Source: Candidatus Sabulitectum silens | Lineage (GTDB): Bacteria; Fermentibacterota; Fermentibacteria; Fermentibacterales; JCC-6 | Direction of reading: 5' to 3' | Assembly (NCBI GenBank): GCA_001875255.1 | Contig: MJAN01000004.1 | Coordinates: 1 to 64,000 of the forward strand | DNA length: 64,000 nucleotides | Part shown: one piece after another, positions 41,459 to 50,230 of the stretch | Layout of the letters: every line of letters begins with the position of its first letter | How positions within the stretch are numbered: position 1 is the first letter of the stretch | The notes under the pieces: model-generated | Database searches by the model: none | Told to the model about the DNA's origin: nothing | Seen by the model: only the letters and a program-made list of their open reading frames with translations | Made by a program: the position numbers and the translations under genes

Positions 41459-42342
41459 GGGTCTCTCCCTCTGGGATGGAATTTCCGTACCGCCTCGGAA
41501 AGCATCTTCCTGCTCACGGAAGTATAAATCTCCGTGGTCCTTATGTCAGAGTGGCCTAGAAGTTCCTGGACAACCCTGAGATCAGCGCCCCCTTCAAGAA
41601 GGTGTGTGGCGAAGGAATGCCTGAGGGAATGGGGATGAACGGCGGTATCAATTCCGGCTTTCCGGGCCGAGGCGCGGACTATGTTCCAGACGGTCATCCT
41701 GGACAGAGGATTCCCGCTTCTGGTGAGGAACACGGTTCTCCCCGAGGCCCCGGAGGCCAGCAGGGGTCTGAAGCGGTCGAGATAGATACCCATCCAGTGA
41801 AGGGAAGGTTCACCCAGGGGGACCATCCTCTCCTTCGAACCCTTGCCCAGGGGCCTTACCCATGAGTCGTCGAAATTGAGCCTGTCCAAGGTCAATGAAA
41901 CCAGTTCCCCCTCGCGAAGGCCGGAGCCGTAGGCGAGCTCCAGCAGGGCTCTGTTCCTCCCGGAGAGGGGATCTTCCCCATTCCATACCTCTATCAGGCG
42001 AAAAACCCTGTCCACCGAAAGGGCATGGGGCATCCTCTTTTCTCCCCCTGGAGCCCTGAGCTTCACCGCGGGATTCTCCTCTATCAGGCCGGTTTCCAGA
42101 AGATAGCCGTAGAATGACCTCAGAGTGGAAAGCTTCCTGGATATGGTGGCGGGGCTTCGCCCGGACCTTGAAAGGTGGAAGATCCATTCGTTGAGCATGC
42201 CGGTGTCCGCGGAGGCCAGCTCTCCCAGGAAGGCCTCAGCCTCGATCAGGTCAGATGAGTAGGCGGATATCGTGTTGGGTGAAAGGCTCCCCGCAAGGGC
42301 CGAACGGGCCAGGAAGGAATCGATCAGCTCACCGGTTTCCAT
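41452..42342 (-). CDS. xerD: Tyrosine recombinase, XerC/XerD type
   Basis: Site-specific recombinase for chromosome dimer resolution, 296 residues, intact. The N-terminal SAM-like core-binding domain spans 1-95. All catalytic residues are present: Arg143 (GSGLREGEL), Lys167/170 (GKGSKERMV), His238 and Arg241 (HSLRHSFATHLLEGGADLR), His264 (LLGHSDIRTTEIYTSV) and nucleophile Tyr273. Length and lack of extra domains favour a housekeeping Xer over a phage integrase; XerC and XerD cannot be told apart here. No attachment sites or other mobile genes are nearby. The start overlaps the L7/L12-like gene. Confidence 0.9.
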   Translation of the reverse strand: METGELIDSFLARSALAGSLSPNTISAYSSDLIEAEAFLGELASADTGMLNEWIFHLSRSGRSPATISRKLSTLRSFYGYLLETGLIEENPAVKLRAPGGEKRMPHALSVDRVFRLIEVWNGEDPLSGRNRALLELAYGSGLREGELVSLTLDRLNFDDSWVRPLGKGSKERMVPLGEPSLHWMGIYLDRFRPLLASGASGRTVFLTRSGNPLSRMTVWNIVRASARKAGIDTAVHPHSLRHSFATHLLEGGADLRVVQELLGHSDIRTTEIYTSVSRKMLSEAVRKFHPRGRDPW

Positions 42343-43450
42343 TCATCCAGCCAAAAACGGATCTGTGTGCCGGGTTTGCCGGTGGGTTTTCACTGGCGGG
42401 TATCAGGGAAACGGGTACCCCCTTTTCTGACAGCCCCTTCAGTGTCACCAGGGCCTCGAAGCGGTCGGAGGATGCCCAAACGGCCACCGGCGCGATCTCA
42501 ACCAGTTCGCCGCATCTTTTCAAAGGAATGCCCAGGGCTTCAGACAGGACCTTTACAGCAGAAGCCTTCTGCCCCCGGGATACGGGATGGAGGAAGATGG
42601 GTACCGCCATCCCCGCAGGGGTTGCTTCCGGGGGCTGACCATGGGGGTCATGAACCGTTATCACCGGGGGGATACTTCTGCCTGGTACGGTGAACCTGAC
42701 CGGATAGGGTTTTAATGAAGGAACGGCATCTCCGGTTTCATCCGGGACAACGCCGGGCAACGGAATGTCCTTTTGCTCCGGGGGGGAAAAACATATCTCC
42801 CGGGGGACCTGGGACACCGGAAGGGACTCTGGAAGGGCATCACCTGCCCCGGGCGGAACATGGGGTGGGCTGCCCGGGGGTCCGTGGGAAGGAGGGGGTT
42901 CCTCAGGGGATTCAGGCCCGGGGACAACGGTTTCAACCGGTTCTTCCACAGCGGCCTCCGTGCCGGGAACATAGCCCTTCGCTGATTTTCTGTGGGGGTG
43001 TATCTCAACGATCCCCCCCTCCCTTTCCAGGGCATCCTTGATGGCTCTTGCGGTCTTGAGATCGATGGCTGATTTCAGGGCGATGGGAATGCTTGAAAGG
43101 AAATGTATGACTTCCTCGGTGGAGAGCCGGCTCATCCGCTGAAGGGCCACACGAAGCCTTCCCCGGCTTCCGGGGCGGTAACCCATCAGTACGGCGACCC
43201 AGGAATCCACTTCCCTCTGAACTGCAACCTCAACGGAACCGTCCGGGGGGAGATTGGAAACCAGCTCGTCGGCTTTTTCCCGGGACAGCCCCTCCTTCAG
43301 GATGAGTCCTTCCGGGAACCGGAGCATCCTCTTGACCGAATCGATGCTGTCACCGGTTCGGGCACACAGAAGGGCAAGCATCCTTCCGGAGGGTTCTTCA
43401 CCCCGAAGTGTTATTTTGAATGACAAGTCGCTCTTTCCGGCCTCAGTCAA
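42329..43450 (-). CDS. Protein with three ribosomal L7/L12 C-terminal-like domains
   Basis: 373 residues, intact, no signal peptide. Three segments look like the L7/L12 C-terminal fold. Residues about 8-78 contain ILKEGLSREKADELVSNLPP, matching the KEGVSKEEAEE helix of L7/L12. Residues about 82-152 contain TEEVIHFLSSIPIALKSAID. Residues about 285-352 contain KVLSEALGIPLKRCGELVEI. Between the second and third is a Pro/Glu-rich linker of about 130 residues, probably disordered. I know no described family with this layout. It overlaps both the LysM and the recombinase genes. Its role is unknown; it may bind several partners by the L7/L12 surface. Confidence 0.6.
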   Translation of the reverse strand: MTEAGKSDLSFKITLRGEEPSGRMLALLCARTGDSIDSVKRMLRFPEGLILKEGLSREKADELVSNLPPDGSVEVAVQREVDSWVAVLMGYRPGSRGRLRVALQRMSRLSTEEVIHFLSSIPIALKSAIDLKTARAIKDALEREGGIVEIHPHRKSAKGYVPGTEAAVEEPVETVVPGPESPEEPPPSHGPPGSPPHVPPGAGDALPESLPVSQVPREICFSPPEQKDIPLPGVVPDETGDAVPSLKPYPVRFTVPGRSIPPVITVHDPHGQPPEATPAGMAVPIFLHPVSRGQKASAVKVLSEALGIPLKRCGELVEIAPVAVWASSDRFEALVTLKGLSEKGVPVSLIPASENPPANPAHRSVFGWMNGNR

Positions 43451-44449
43451 CCTGGCTTCTGGTGAGATAGAGCCTGTCCCCGGTCTCTATGAGGTTGGGG
43501 GTTCTGCTGCTGACTATCATTGCGGCGCAGCTTCTGCTTTCGGTGGTGAGGACCACGAGGTCAGCGATGGGGATCTCCGCGGTGGTCACCCATTCATTGT
43601 TCACGTCCCTTACCTGGGTACCTGCGGCATAGGCTGTGAAGACATCCCCGGGCTTAAGGCCCTGCTGGTCCCCGGCGCTGAGATAGACCACATCGTAGGT
43701 GTAACCGGTGGTTCTGTCGGAGTCCCTGAAACCAAGCACCCAGAGTGAACCGCGATCCACATCGGGCTCGTTGTTCACCATGACGTCGCCGGCGGAACGG
43801 TATGGAACGACCATGTCGCCGGCTTCAACGGGAAGATAGCCGTGCTCGATCTTGGCAATGGATGTGGAGGGTGTGGTGCTTATCACCCTGCAGACACCGG
43901 CCACCCTGACTATTCTGCCCCTGTTGCCTGTTTCCGGGTCCCTAACCTCTTCCCCCCGCCTGAGTATGTGGAACACCCTGTCCACCTCGATGCCGTCGTC
44001 TGAACCGGTGTCAATCTCAACGATGTCGCCGGGAAGAGCTCTCAGACGCCTGTAAACGCCCTCTTCCTCGGCATTGGTTTCCAGTATGTACCCCTCGGGG
44101 TCCAGTGGGGCGTAGGTGACGAAACCCGCACCCTCCTCTGGAGCCTGGAGAGCATGGGTTCGCTTGACCTTATAACGATGGCTCCGGCGGGCATTTCCGC
44201 GGTATAGGTGCTGGTGCCGGAGGTGGAATTCCCCGTATGCACGTCGGGAATGACAAGTACCATTCCGGGGAGAAGATACTCAGCGCCCCTGAGATCTGGA
44301 TTGGCCTCGAGTATCTGGGTCCATTTGTGCGGATTGCCGTAGAACCAGGTGGCGATATCCCAAAGGGTATCACCGTAACCAACCTCGTAAACCCCGGCCT
44401 GTGAAGCAGCCGAGAGGAGGGCCATAGTAACCAACAGAGTATTCTTCAC
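43443..44449 (-). CDS. LysM-domain secreted protein, frameshifted
   Basis: About 335 residues: a signal peptide (LLVTMALLSAASQA), one LysM domain at about 20-70 (YEVGYGDTLWDIATWFYGN, LPGMVLVIP) and a C-terminal beta region of about 250 residues. An indel near 44130 in the G/C-rich stretch separates the two. The corrected join reads GFVTYAPLDPEGYILETNAE and then RALPGDIVEIDTGSDDGIEV. LysM binds peptidoglycan glycan; the second part resembles the envelope LysM proteins of FCB bacteria but has no named domain I recognise. A good promoter precedes it. Confidence 0.78.
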
Positions 44450-44499
44450 CGGTTCACCTCCAGCTCACTTTTGAAATCACTAATATCATAACTTCATAA

Positions 44500-44529
44500 A
44501 TTCTAAACTCAGGCCGGGGTGAAAGTCAA
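44500..44529 (-). promoter_or_regulatory. Promoter for the LysM-Xer run
   Basis: On the minus strand TTGACT (44529-44524), 18 bases, then TAGAAT (44505-44500), followed by an AT-rich stretch and the LysM ribosome binding site (GCTGGAGGTGAAC). Both boxes match sigma-70 at five of six positions. Confidence 0.6.
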
Positions 44530-44539
44530 CCTGCGCTGT

Positions 44540-45244
44540 TCACCGTGATGCGGGATAAAGAGCGGTCATTCCCCCCTGCCTGCCTCCCGAACCGGCTGTA
44601 ACATGCACCGTGTAGAGCCCTCCTGTATCAATGCTGCCCCGGCGGGGAATGTTAACCGCCAGCATAAGGGGGCCGTCGGAGGGGGACTCACCCACCCAGC
44701 TGCCCCCGGCGGCAACGGGAGAACCGGCTTCCCCGGCCTTGAAAACGAGCTGGCCCGAGGTTGCCCCGGGAACCAGCGCCACCGACGAGGAAAACCTCTC
44801 CTGTCCCTCGGGGGTTGAGGGTCCGGTTTCGGTGACCACGGTGCCCGAAGCGGTTATTGAGAGCATATCGCCGGCCTTCAGATCCATGCCGGTGTTCAGC
44901 CACTCCCCGGTGGCACCCACCTGGTAGGATTCACTTCGGACCTCTGTTTCGCCCCAGAGGACCAGAATGACCGAATCACCCGGAAACTCCCGGGAACCGG
45001 CTCGAAACACTCCATCGGCGTAGGTGATCATGCCGCTTGCCGTGGTGCCGTCAAAGAGCCATATCCTACCCTCTCCGGACACATCCGCAGTCCCCGAGTC
45101 GAAAACCGCCCTTCCGGAGGATATGCTCTGAAGACTGCCCTGAAGAACCCCGCCGTGGGGAAGCATGAGGACATCCCCGGTGCCCCTGAAACAGCCGGAG
45201 CCAAGGAGAAGAAAAAGGAACAGTGATGCTCTGAGCCTGGTCAT
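44540..45244 (-). CDS. Lipoprotein of unknown function with LecA-like beta domain
   Basis: 234 residues from ATG 45244, chosen because it overlaps the lon stop (ATGA) and gives a lipoprotein signal (LFLFLLLGSGC). A short beta domain (LPHGGVLQGSLQSISSGRAVFDS) precedes a segment of about 130 residues with the pattern GEWLNTGMDLKAGDMLSITA and a GG-rich end, reminiscent of the PA-IL/LecA-type galactose-binding fold. Sugar binding is only a guess. The gene is intact. Confidence 0.65.
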   Translation of the reverse strand: MTRLRASLFLFLLLGSGCFRGTGDVLMLPHGGVLQGSLQSISSGRAVFDSGTADVSGEGRIWLFDGTTASGMITYADGVFRAGSREFPGDSVILVLWGETEVRSESYQVGATGEWLNTGMDLKAGDMLSITASGTVVTETGPSTPEGQERFSSSVALVPGATSGQLVFKAGEAGSPVAAGGSWVGESPSDGPLMLAVNIPRRGSIDTGGLYTVHVTAGSGGRQGGMTALYPASR

Positions 45245-47538
45245 GGTTTTCCTCCGGGTATCAGCTGTTTCATTGCGTGGTCGATGTCGGACACCGGTAC
45301 GAAACACAGGGCTTCCCGCTGGGCGGAGGGTATTTCCTCGAGGTCCCTGGTGTTCTCCAGGGGAAGGACTACCTTCTCTATTCCAGCTGAAAGGGCTCCC
45401 AGTACTTTCTCCTTAACGCCGCCAACGGGCAGAACCGCGCCCCGAAGGGTTATCTCCCCGGTTACCGCGGTTTTGTTGTCCACGGGTTTTCCGCTGAGAA
45501 CGCTGAGTATTGAAGCGGCTATTGCCAGGCCGGCGGAGGGGCCGTCCTTGGGTGTTGCCCCTGCGGGCACATGCAGGTGGATATCCACCTTGGAGATGTC
45601 GCATATCTCACGGCTCCTGTTTGTCCGTATCCAGCTGAGGGCGGCCTGTGCCGATTCCTTCATTACCTCTCCCAGCTGTCCGGTGAGCATGAGTTTTCCG
45701 GTACCGGGAACCAGGACCGTTTCGATCATGAGTATCTCGCCCCCGACAGCTGTCCAGGCGAGACCGGTGGAAACCCCAACGGTGGGCTTTTCCAGGCGTA
45801 TCTCCCTTGTGAACTTCCATGATCCCAGGTAATCGGGTATCCTGGACTCGGTTATGGTAGCCAGGGCGTCCTTCCCCCCGGCCACAGTGACGGCGTGTTT
45901 CCTGCAGATGGAACCGATCTTCCTTTCCAGTTCACGGACGCCTGCCTCCCGGGTGTATCTTTTTACCAGGCACCTGAGGCCGCTCTCCATGAAACGGATG
46001 TCCCTGCCGGTAAGGCCGCTTCTCTCCACCTGCCTTTTCACCAGATACCGTTTGGCTATCTGTATCTTGTCATCTTCGGTATAGCCGGGTATCCTGATTA
46101 TCTCCATGCGGTCCCTGAGGGGACCGGGAATGGTGTCCAGTGTGTTAGCCGTGGTGATGAACTTGACCGAGCTGAGGTTGAAGGGGGTGTTGAGGTAGTT
46201 GTCCCGGAAGGAAAAGTTCTGCTCGGGATCGAGGACCTCAAGCAGGGCGGATGTTGGGTCGCCCCGGAAATCCCTTCCTATCTTGTCTATCTCGTCAAGC
46301 ATGAAGACCGGGTTGTTGGTGCCGGCTTCCTTCAAACCCTGTATTATTCTGCCGGGCATGGCTCCTATGTAGGTTTTCCTGTGGCCCCGTATCTCCGCCT
46401 CGTCGTGGACACCGCCGAGGCTGAGCCTGACGAATTTCCTGCCCAGGGACCTGGCTATGGACATTCCCATGCTGGTCTTGCCAACACCGGGGGGACCCAC
46501 GAAACAGATGATAGGGGCCTTGCCCTCGGGGTTCAGCTTTCGAACAGCAAGGAACTCCAGTACCCTTTCCTTTACGTCCTTCAGGTCGTAGTGGTCCTGG
46601 TCGAGTATTCTGGCTGCCTCTGTGATGTCCAGGCGGTCCACGGTGCTCTCGAGCCAGGGGAGCTGCAGTATCCATTCGATGTAGTTCCTTGCCACACCTG
46701 CCTCGGGGGAACCGGGGTGAAGCTTGGCTATCCGCTTGAGTTCCTCTTCGGCGGCCTCCCGGGCGGAATCGGTGAGTTCCTTTTTCTCGAGTTTCTCGGA
46801 AAGCTCGATGAAGTCGGGGTTGGTCTGCCCTGAGCCCAGTTCCTTCTGGATCACCTTCATCTGTTCCTTGAGATAGTACTCTTTCTGGTCCTGCTCCATC
46901 TCCGTTCGTACCTGTCCCTCGATGTGCTCCCTGAGCTTCAGCCTCTGTATTTCGTAGTTCATCATGTTTCGAAGCAGCCTGAACCTGAGGATAATATTGT
47001 TCTCTTCCAGAAGCTTCTGCTTGCTGTCCACGGGGGCTTCAAGGCCGCTTGCAGCAACGAATCCCAGTCTTTCAGGATCCCGGAGGAGGGTTATCAGCTG
47101 AAGCTCGTCGGGTACCCCCGGTGTAAGCTCCATTACCTTCCTCAGCTGCATTTCTATGGATTTTCGCCACGCCTCTATCTCGTCGGGGTCGTTGGGGAAA
47201 ACCGTTGCAAGCCGCTCCACCCTTGCGGAGGGAATGCCGTGGACGTCGAGGTCCTCGATTATCCTGAAACGGTAAAGCCCCTTGAGGGTCAGTCTGACCA
47301 CATCTCCGGGAAACCTGTACAGTTTCATTATTCCAGCAGCGGTACCCACCCGGTACCTTTCGCCGGAGGGGGAGAGCGCAACTATGCCTATTATCTTCTC
47401 GGAGCTTACCGCGTGATCGATAAGGGCGATCATGTCCGGGTCGGTTACGGTTATGGGTAAAATGGTGTAGGGCATGAGTACGCCCTCGTCAAAAACATGA
47501 AGCGGAATAACTCCGGGTGTTTCCCCGTCTTTCATCAT
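45241..47538 (-). CDS. lon: ATP-dependent protease Lon
   Basis: Cytoplasmic AAA+ protease removing damaged proteins, 765 residues and intact. The N-terminal LON domain begins at about residue 8 (VIPLHVFDEGVLMPYTILP), with Walker A GPPGVGKTSMG, Walker B VFMLDEIDKIG and a proteolytic domain with catalytic Ser668 (PKDGPSAG) and Lys709 (GGVKEK). Its start overlaps the hsp20 stop by 4 bases, so chaperone and protease form a proteostasis pair likely induced by heat. No CIRCE-type operator was seen in the nearest gap. Confidence 0.97.
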   Translation of the reverse strand: MMKDGETPGVIPLHVFDEGVLMPYTILPITVTDPDMIALIDHAVSSEKIIGIVALSPSGERYRVGTAAGIMKLYRFPGDVVRLTLKGLYRFRIIEDLDVHGIPSARVERLATVFPNDPDEIEAWRKSIEMQLRKVMELTPGVPDELQLITLLRDPERLGFVAASGLEAPVDSKQKLLEENNIILRFRLLRNMMNYEIQRLKLREHIEGQVRTEMEQDQKEYYLKEQMKVIQKELGSGQTNPDFIELSEKLEKKELTDSAREAAEEELKRIAKLHPGSPEAGVARNYIEWILQLPWLESTVDRLDITEAARILDQDHYDLKDVKERVLEFLAVRKLNPEGKAPIICFVGPPGVGKTSMGMSIARSLGRKFVRLSLGGVHDEAEIRGHRKTYIGAMPGRIIQGLKEAGTNNPVFMLDEIDKIGRDFRGDPTSALLEVLDPEQNFSFRDNYLNTPFNLSSVKFITTANTLDTIPGPLRDRMEIIRIPGYTEDDKIQIAKRYLVKRQVERSGLTGRDIRFMESGLRCLVKRYTREAGVRELERKIGSICRKHAVTVAGGKDALATITESRIPDYLGSWKFTREIRLEKPTVGVSTGLAWTAVGGEILMIETVLVPGTGKLMLTGQLGEVMKESAQAALSWIRTNRSREICDISKVDIHLHVPAGATPKDGPSAGLAIAASILSVLSGKPVDNKTAVTGEITLRGAVLPVGGVKEKVLGALSAGIEKVVLPLENTRDLEEIPSAQREALCFVPVSDIDHAMKQLIPGGKP

Positions 47539-47888
47539 AGGTCGCTGTTTCCTTTGGACTGCACCGGTATCGAAACCCTTACAGGGACCTTTCTTTTCAG
47601 TCTGACATGGAGGACCCCGGAACTCAGCCCGGCGGAAACCTCGGAGGTGTCCACCCGGGATGGAAGGTGTATCTCCCTTTCGAACATGCCCGTTTGAATT
47701 TCGATGCTCAGCGCGGTTGAACCCCGGGAGGGCGTTTTCTTCACGCCCCGGATCCGCAGGGTATGGGGGGTTACTTCAAGCTCGATGTCCTCGCGGTCAA
47801 CACCGGGGACCTCGATGAATACATCGAAGCCCTCCGGTGAACCGTAAATATCTGCGTGGAGTACCCAGTTGTCGGTATTCCTGTACAT
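47535..47888 (-). CDS. Small heat shock protein, Hsp20/alpha-crystallin family
   Basis: Holdase chaperone of 117 residues with an alpha-crystallin domain throughout (DVFIEVPGVDREDIELEVTP, LRIRGVKK, FEREIHLPSRVDTSEVSAGL, GVLHVRLKRK). The N-terminal arm is very short and the C-terminal tail (VSIPVQSKGNSDL) carries an IxV-like anchor (SIPV). Co-translated with lon downstream; it begins 3 bases after the PEGA protein gene. Confidence 0.92.
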   Translation of the reverse strand: MYRNTDNWVLHADIYGSPEGFDVFIEVPGVDREDIELEVTPHTLRIRGVKKTPSRGSTALSIEIQTGMFEREIHLPSRVDTSEVSAGLSSGVLHVRLKRKVPVRVSIPVQSKGNSDL

Positions 47889-47890
47889 TT

Positions 47891-50128
47891 CTACTCTATG
47901 TCGAATCGGACCTGCACCTGCGTGGTGATCTCAACGGGTTCCCCACCCTGTGTAGCGGGGTTGAACACCCACTGACGCACAGCCGCTTCCGCGGCGGCTC
48001 CGCAGCCCAGTCCGAGTTCGTCGTTCACTATCGTTACATCCCTTACGGAGCCATCGGTACCCACCAGGACCTCCAGTGTGACGTATCCGTGAACATCGCC
48101 CATGTCCCTGGCCAGGCCGGGGGTTTCGGGGCCCACCTGTGATATGGGGAAGGGGGGTATTACAGGCTGTTCCTCTTCGATGATCTCGGGGCCTTCCGGT
48201 TCGGCGGCCTCGGCGGTGTACCTTATGCTGGTGTCTTCCCCCTGTGTGATCTCCACGGTGATGGTCTGGTCTTCATAGTCGGGGTTAGTGAGAAGAACTG
48301 TATGGGTACCCTCTTCGAGCTCAACCGGAGCCATGGGGGTCTGGCCGTAGGAAACGCCGTCGATGGTAACGTTCGCCCATGGTTCCGGGGCTATGAGCAG
48401 CCTTCCGGTGGTAACTATCTCCTCGGGGACCACCGTGGCGCTGTAGCCGCCCTCGCCCAGGGTGATGTTCCTTGTCCAGGTTTCATAGTTCTCCACATCG
48501 ACGGTGAGGGTATATGTTCCGTAGGGAAGGACTTCGCTGATCCGGCGAACACCGGTGCCCACCCTTTCACCGTTTATGGTGAAGTTGCCCCCTCCGGGGA
48601 TGTCTCCCCCCAGGGCAAGGGTGACCTGGGATTCCGTCTGGGAAAGCAGGGCAAGGGAAAGCTGCTGTGCCCCGGCGCTTTTGTCCACGAGGATGGATTC
48701 AGGCACGGAGTTGTAGCCCTCGAGAACCGCCTGGAACACATGCATTCCCGTTGGCAGTTCGATCTGGGAATCGACCTCTTCGCCGTCGAGGAGCCAGGTT
48801 ACCGCTCCCTCTTCCGGTTCAGGAACGCCATCGGGCATGTTGGGTGTAAGATTAACCTGGACCGTGGTGGTACCCAGGGTGTCCAGGGCGATGGTCATGG
48901 TGTCGGACTGGCCGCTTCCGAAGGTGGCCTGTTCTGTGTAGGTCTCGTATCCGGAGGCCCTTACTTCGATGAGCCTGGCTGCCTCGGTGCTGCCCTCGAC
49001 GGCGAAGGAGCCGTCGGGAAGCTGGGAGACCGGTTCGCCATCGACGGTTACGGTGTAATTTTCGGGACCCTGGACGGAAAAGGCCACGGAATAGGGTTCA
49101 AAGACATCTTCAACACCGGGGCCGTCGGCGGGTTCTTCACCGGGGCCGAAGGGTTTGATGAAAACGAACACCACCACCAGTGCCAGGACCAGAAGAACGG
49201 CGATGATGGGCAGAAGCATGGATTTCTTCTTCTCTTCCTTCTTCTCTTCCTTCTTTTCCGGTTTCTTTCCCGGCTTCTTCCCGGCGGTCACTGGAACCGC
49301 AGCGGCCTTCTTCTCTCCGGTGAGGTCTTCAAGCCTTGTTACCAGTTCCTTTATGGTTCCGTTGCCGGGATGGTTCTTCTGGGCCTTCCTTGCATCGGTG
49401 AGGGCCCCGGCGTAGTCGCTTCTTGATATTTTCGCCCTGATGGCGTTGATGGCGGCTTCCTCGGGAGAGGTTTTCTTCTTCCTCGGCTCCTCCCCGGGTT
49501 CCTCGGGGACCGGTTCCACCTCCAGGCTCTCGTCGAGTTCGAACTCGTCGAGGTCCTCTATTTCCTCCACCTCTTCCGGGGCAGCGGAGGGGGTGTAGGC
49601 CTCTATCTCGTCAAGGAGTTTGCCAAGGAGAGGGGCACCGGGCCATTCGTTGAAAATGGTCCTGGCATTCTTTACGGCGGTTTTCGGATCGTTGTCGCGG
49701 AGCTTCGCAAGGGCAAGGTCGTAGAGATTGTCGGTCTTTATCTGACGCCGGACGGTGAGTATCTTCTTCCTGACCACCTTGTTGTCCGGGTCGTGGCGTT
49801 TTGCCCTTTCCAGTTCCTGGAGCCCCCTTACCTCGTCGCCCTGCTGAAATGCCTCTTCGGACCTGGCTATGCATTCGGCGACAAAGTCGTCGGAGCTTAC
49901 GGATTTGCCGGTCTTGTGTGTTCTGGTGTCACGGGTCTTCCTGAAGTTACGCATTGCGGAAACTTCCCTTTCGAGCTCCTGAATGCGTTTCTTAACGGAT
50001 CTGTTATCGGGATCGATGTCCAGAACCTTGTGGAATTCGGTGAGGGCCTTCTGCCTCTCGCCCCTGCCGGCAAGTTCCTCGGCTGACTTGATGAGCTTCT
50101 GAACCCTTGCATTGCTGCTTGCTGCCAT
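47891..50128 (-). CDS. TPR-PEGA-TonB C-terminal domain envelope protein
   Basis: 745 residues, intact. The cytoplasmic N-terminal part (1-300) has TPR-like helices, an acidic stretch (about 183-218) and a Lys/Glu/Pro repeat (KKPGKKPEKKEEKKEEKKKS, 284-303). One transmembrane helix spans 304-325. The periplasmic part has four or five PEGA-type repeats (for example VTVDGEPVSQLPDGSF, FTINGERVGTG, VTIDGVSYGQTPMAPVELEE) and a TonB C-terminal domain (HGYVTLEVLVGTDGSVRDVTI, AAVRQWVFNPATQGG). It could link the inner membrane to an outer-membrane partner. The ATG follows a GGGGGGG run acting as the ribosome binding site. A weak promoter (TTGACA at 50222-50217) lies upstream. Confidence 0.8.
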   Translation of the reverse strand: MAASSNARVQKLIKSAEELAGRGERQKALTEFHKVLDIDPDNRSVKKRIQELEREVSAMRNFRKTRDTRTHKTGKSVSSDDFVAECIARSEEAFQQGDEVRGLQELERAKRHDPDNKVVRKKILTVRRQIKTDNLYDLALAKLRDNDPKTAVKNARTIFNEWPGAPLLGKLLDEIEAYTPSAAPEEVEEIEDLDEFELDESLEVEPVPEEPGEEPRKKKTSPEEAAINAIRAKISRSDYAGALTDARKAQKNHPGNGTIKELVTRLEDLTGEKKAAAVPVTAGKKPGKKPEKKEEKKEEKKKSMLLPIIAVLLVLALVVVFVFIKPFGPGEEPADGPGVEDVFEPYSVAFSVQGPENYTVTVDGEPVSQLPDGSFAVEGSTEAARLIEVRASGYETYTEQATFGSGQSDTMTIALDTLGTTTVQVNLTPNMPDGVPEPEEGAVTWLLDGEEVDSQIELPTGMHVFQAVLEGYNSVPESILVDKSAGAQQLSLALLSQTESQVTLALGGDIPGGGNFTINGERVGTGVRRISEVLPYGTYTLTVDVENYETWTRNITLGEGGYSATVVPEEIVTTGRLLIAPEPWANVTIDGVSYGQTPMAPVELEEGTHTVLLTNPDYEDQTITVEITQGEDTSIRYTAEAAEPEGPEIIEEEQPVIPPFPISQVGPETPGLARDMGDVHGYVTLEVLVGTDGSVRDVTIVNDELGLGCGAAAEAAVRQWVFNPATQGGEPVEITTQVQVRFDIE

Positions 50129-50230
50129 ATCCCCCCCAGTGGCCTTTCAGAACCAGAAAAAAAGATAAAAACGACTGGTCTATTGTATCTGATAAAAGTA
50201 TTCTTATTGGGAGCGGTGTCAAGCCCCTGT

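Noticed and set aside
41452..42342. Integrase of a mobile element
   Set aside because: Housekeeping Xer size and motifs; no direct repeats, tRNA target, phage or transposon genes nearby.
48302..49426. 374-codon plus-strand frame opposite the PEGA/TonB gene
   Set aside because: Low-complexity translation (Gly, Leu, Phe runs) caused by the Lys/Glu repeat on the real strand.
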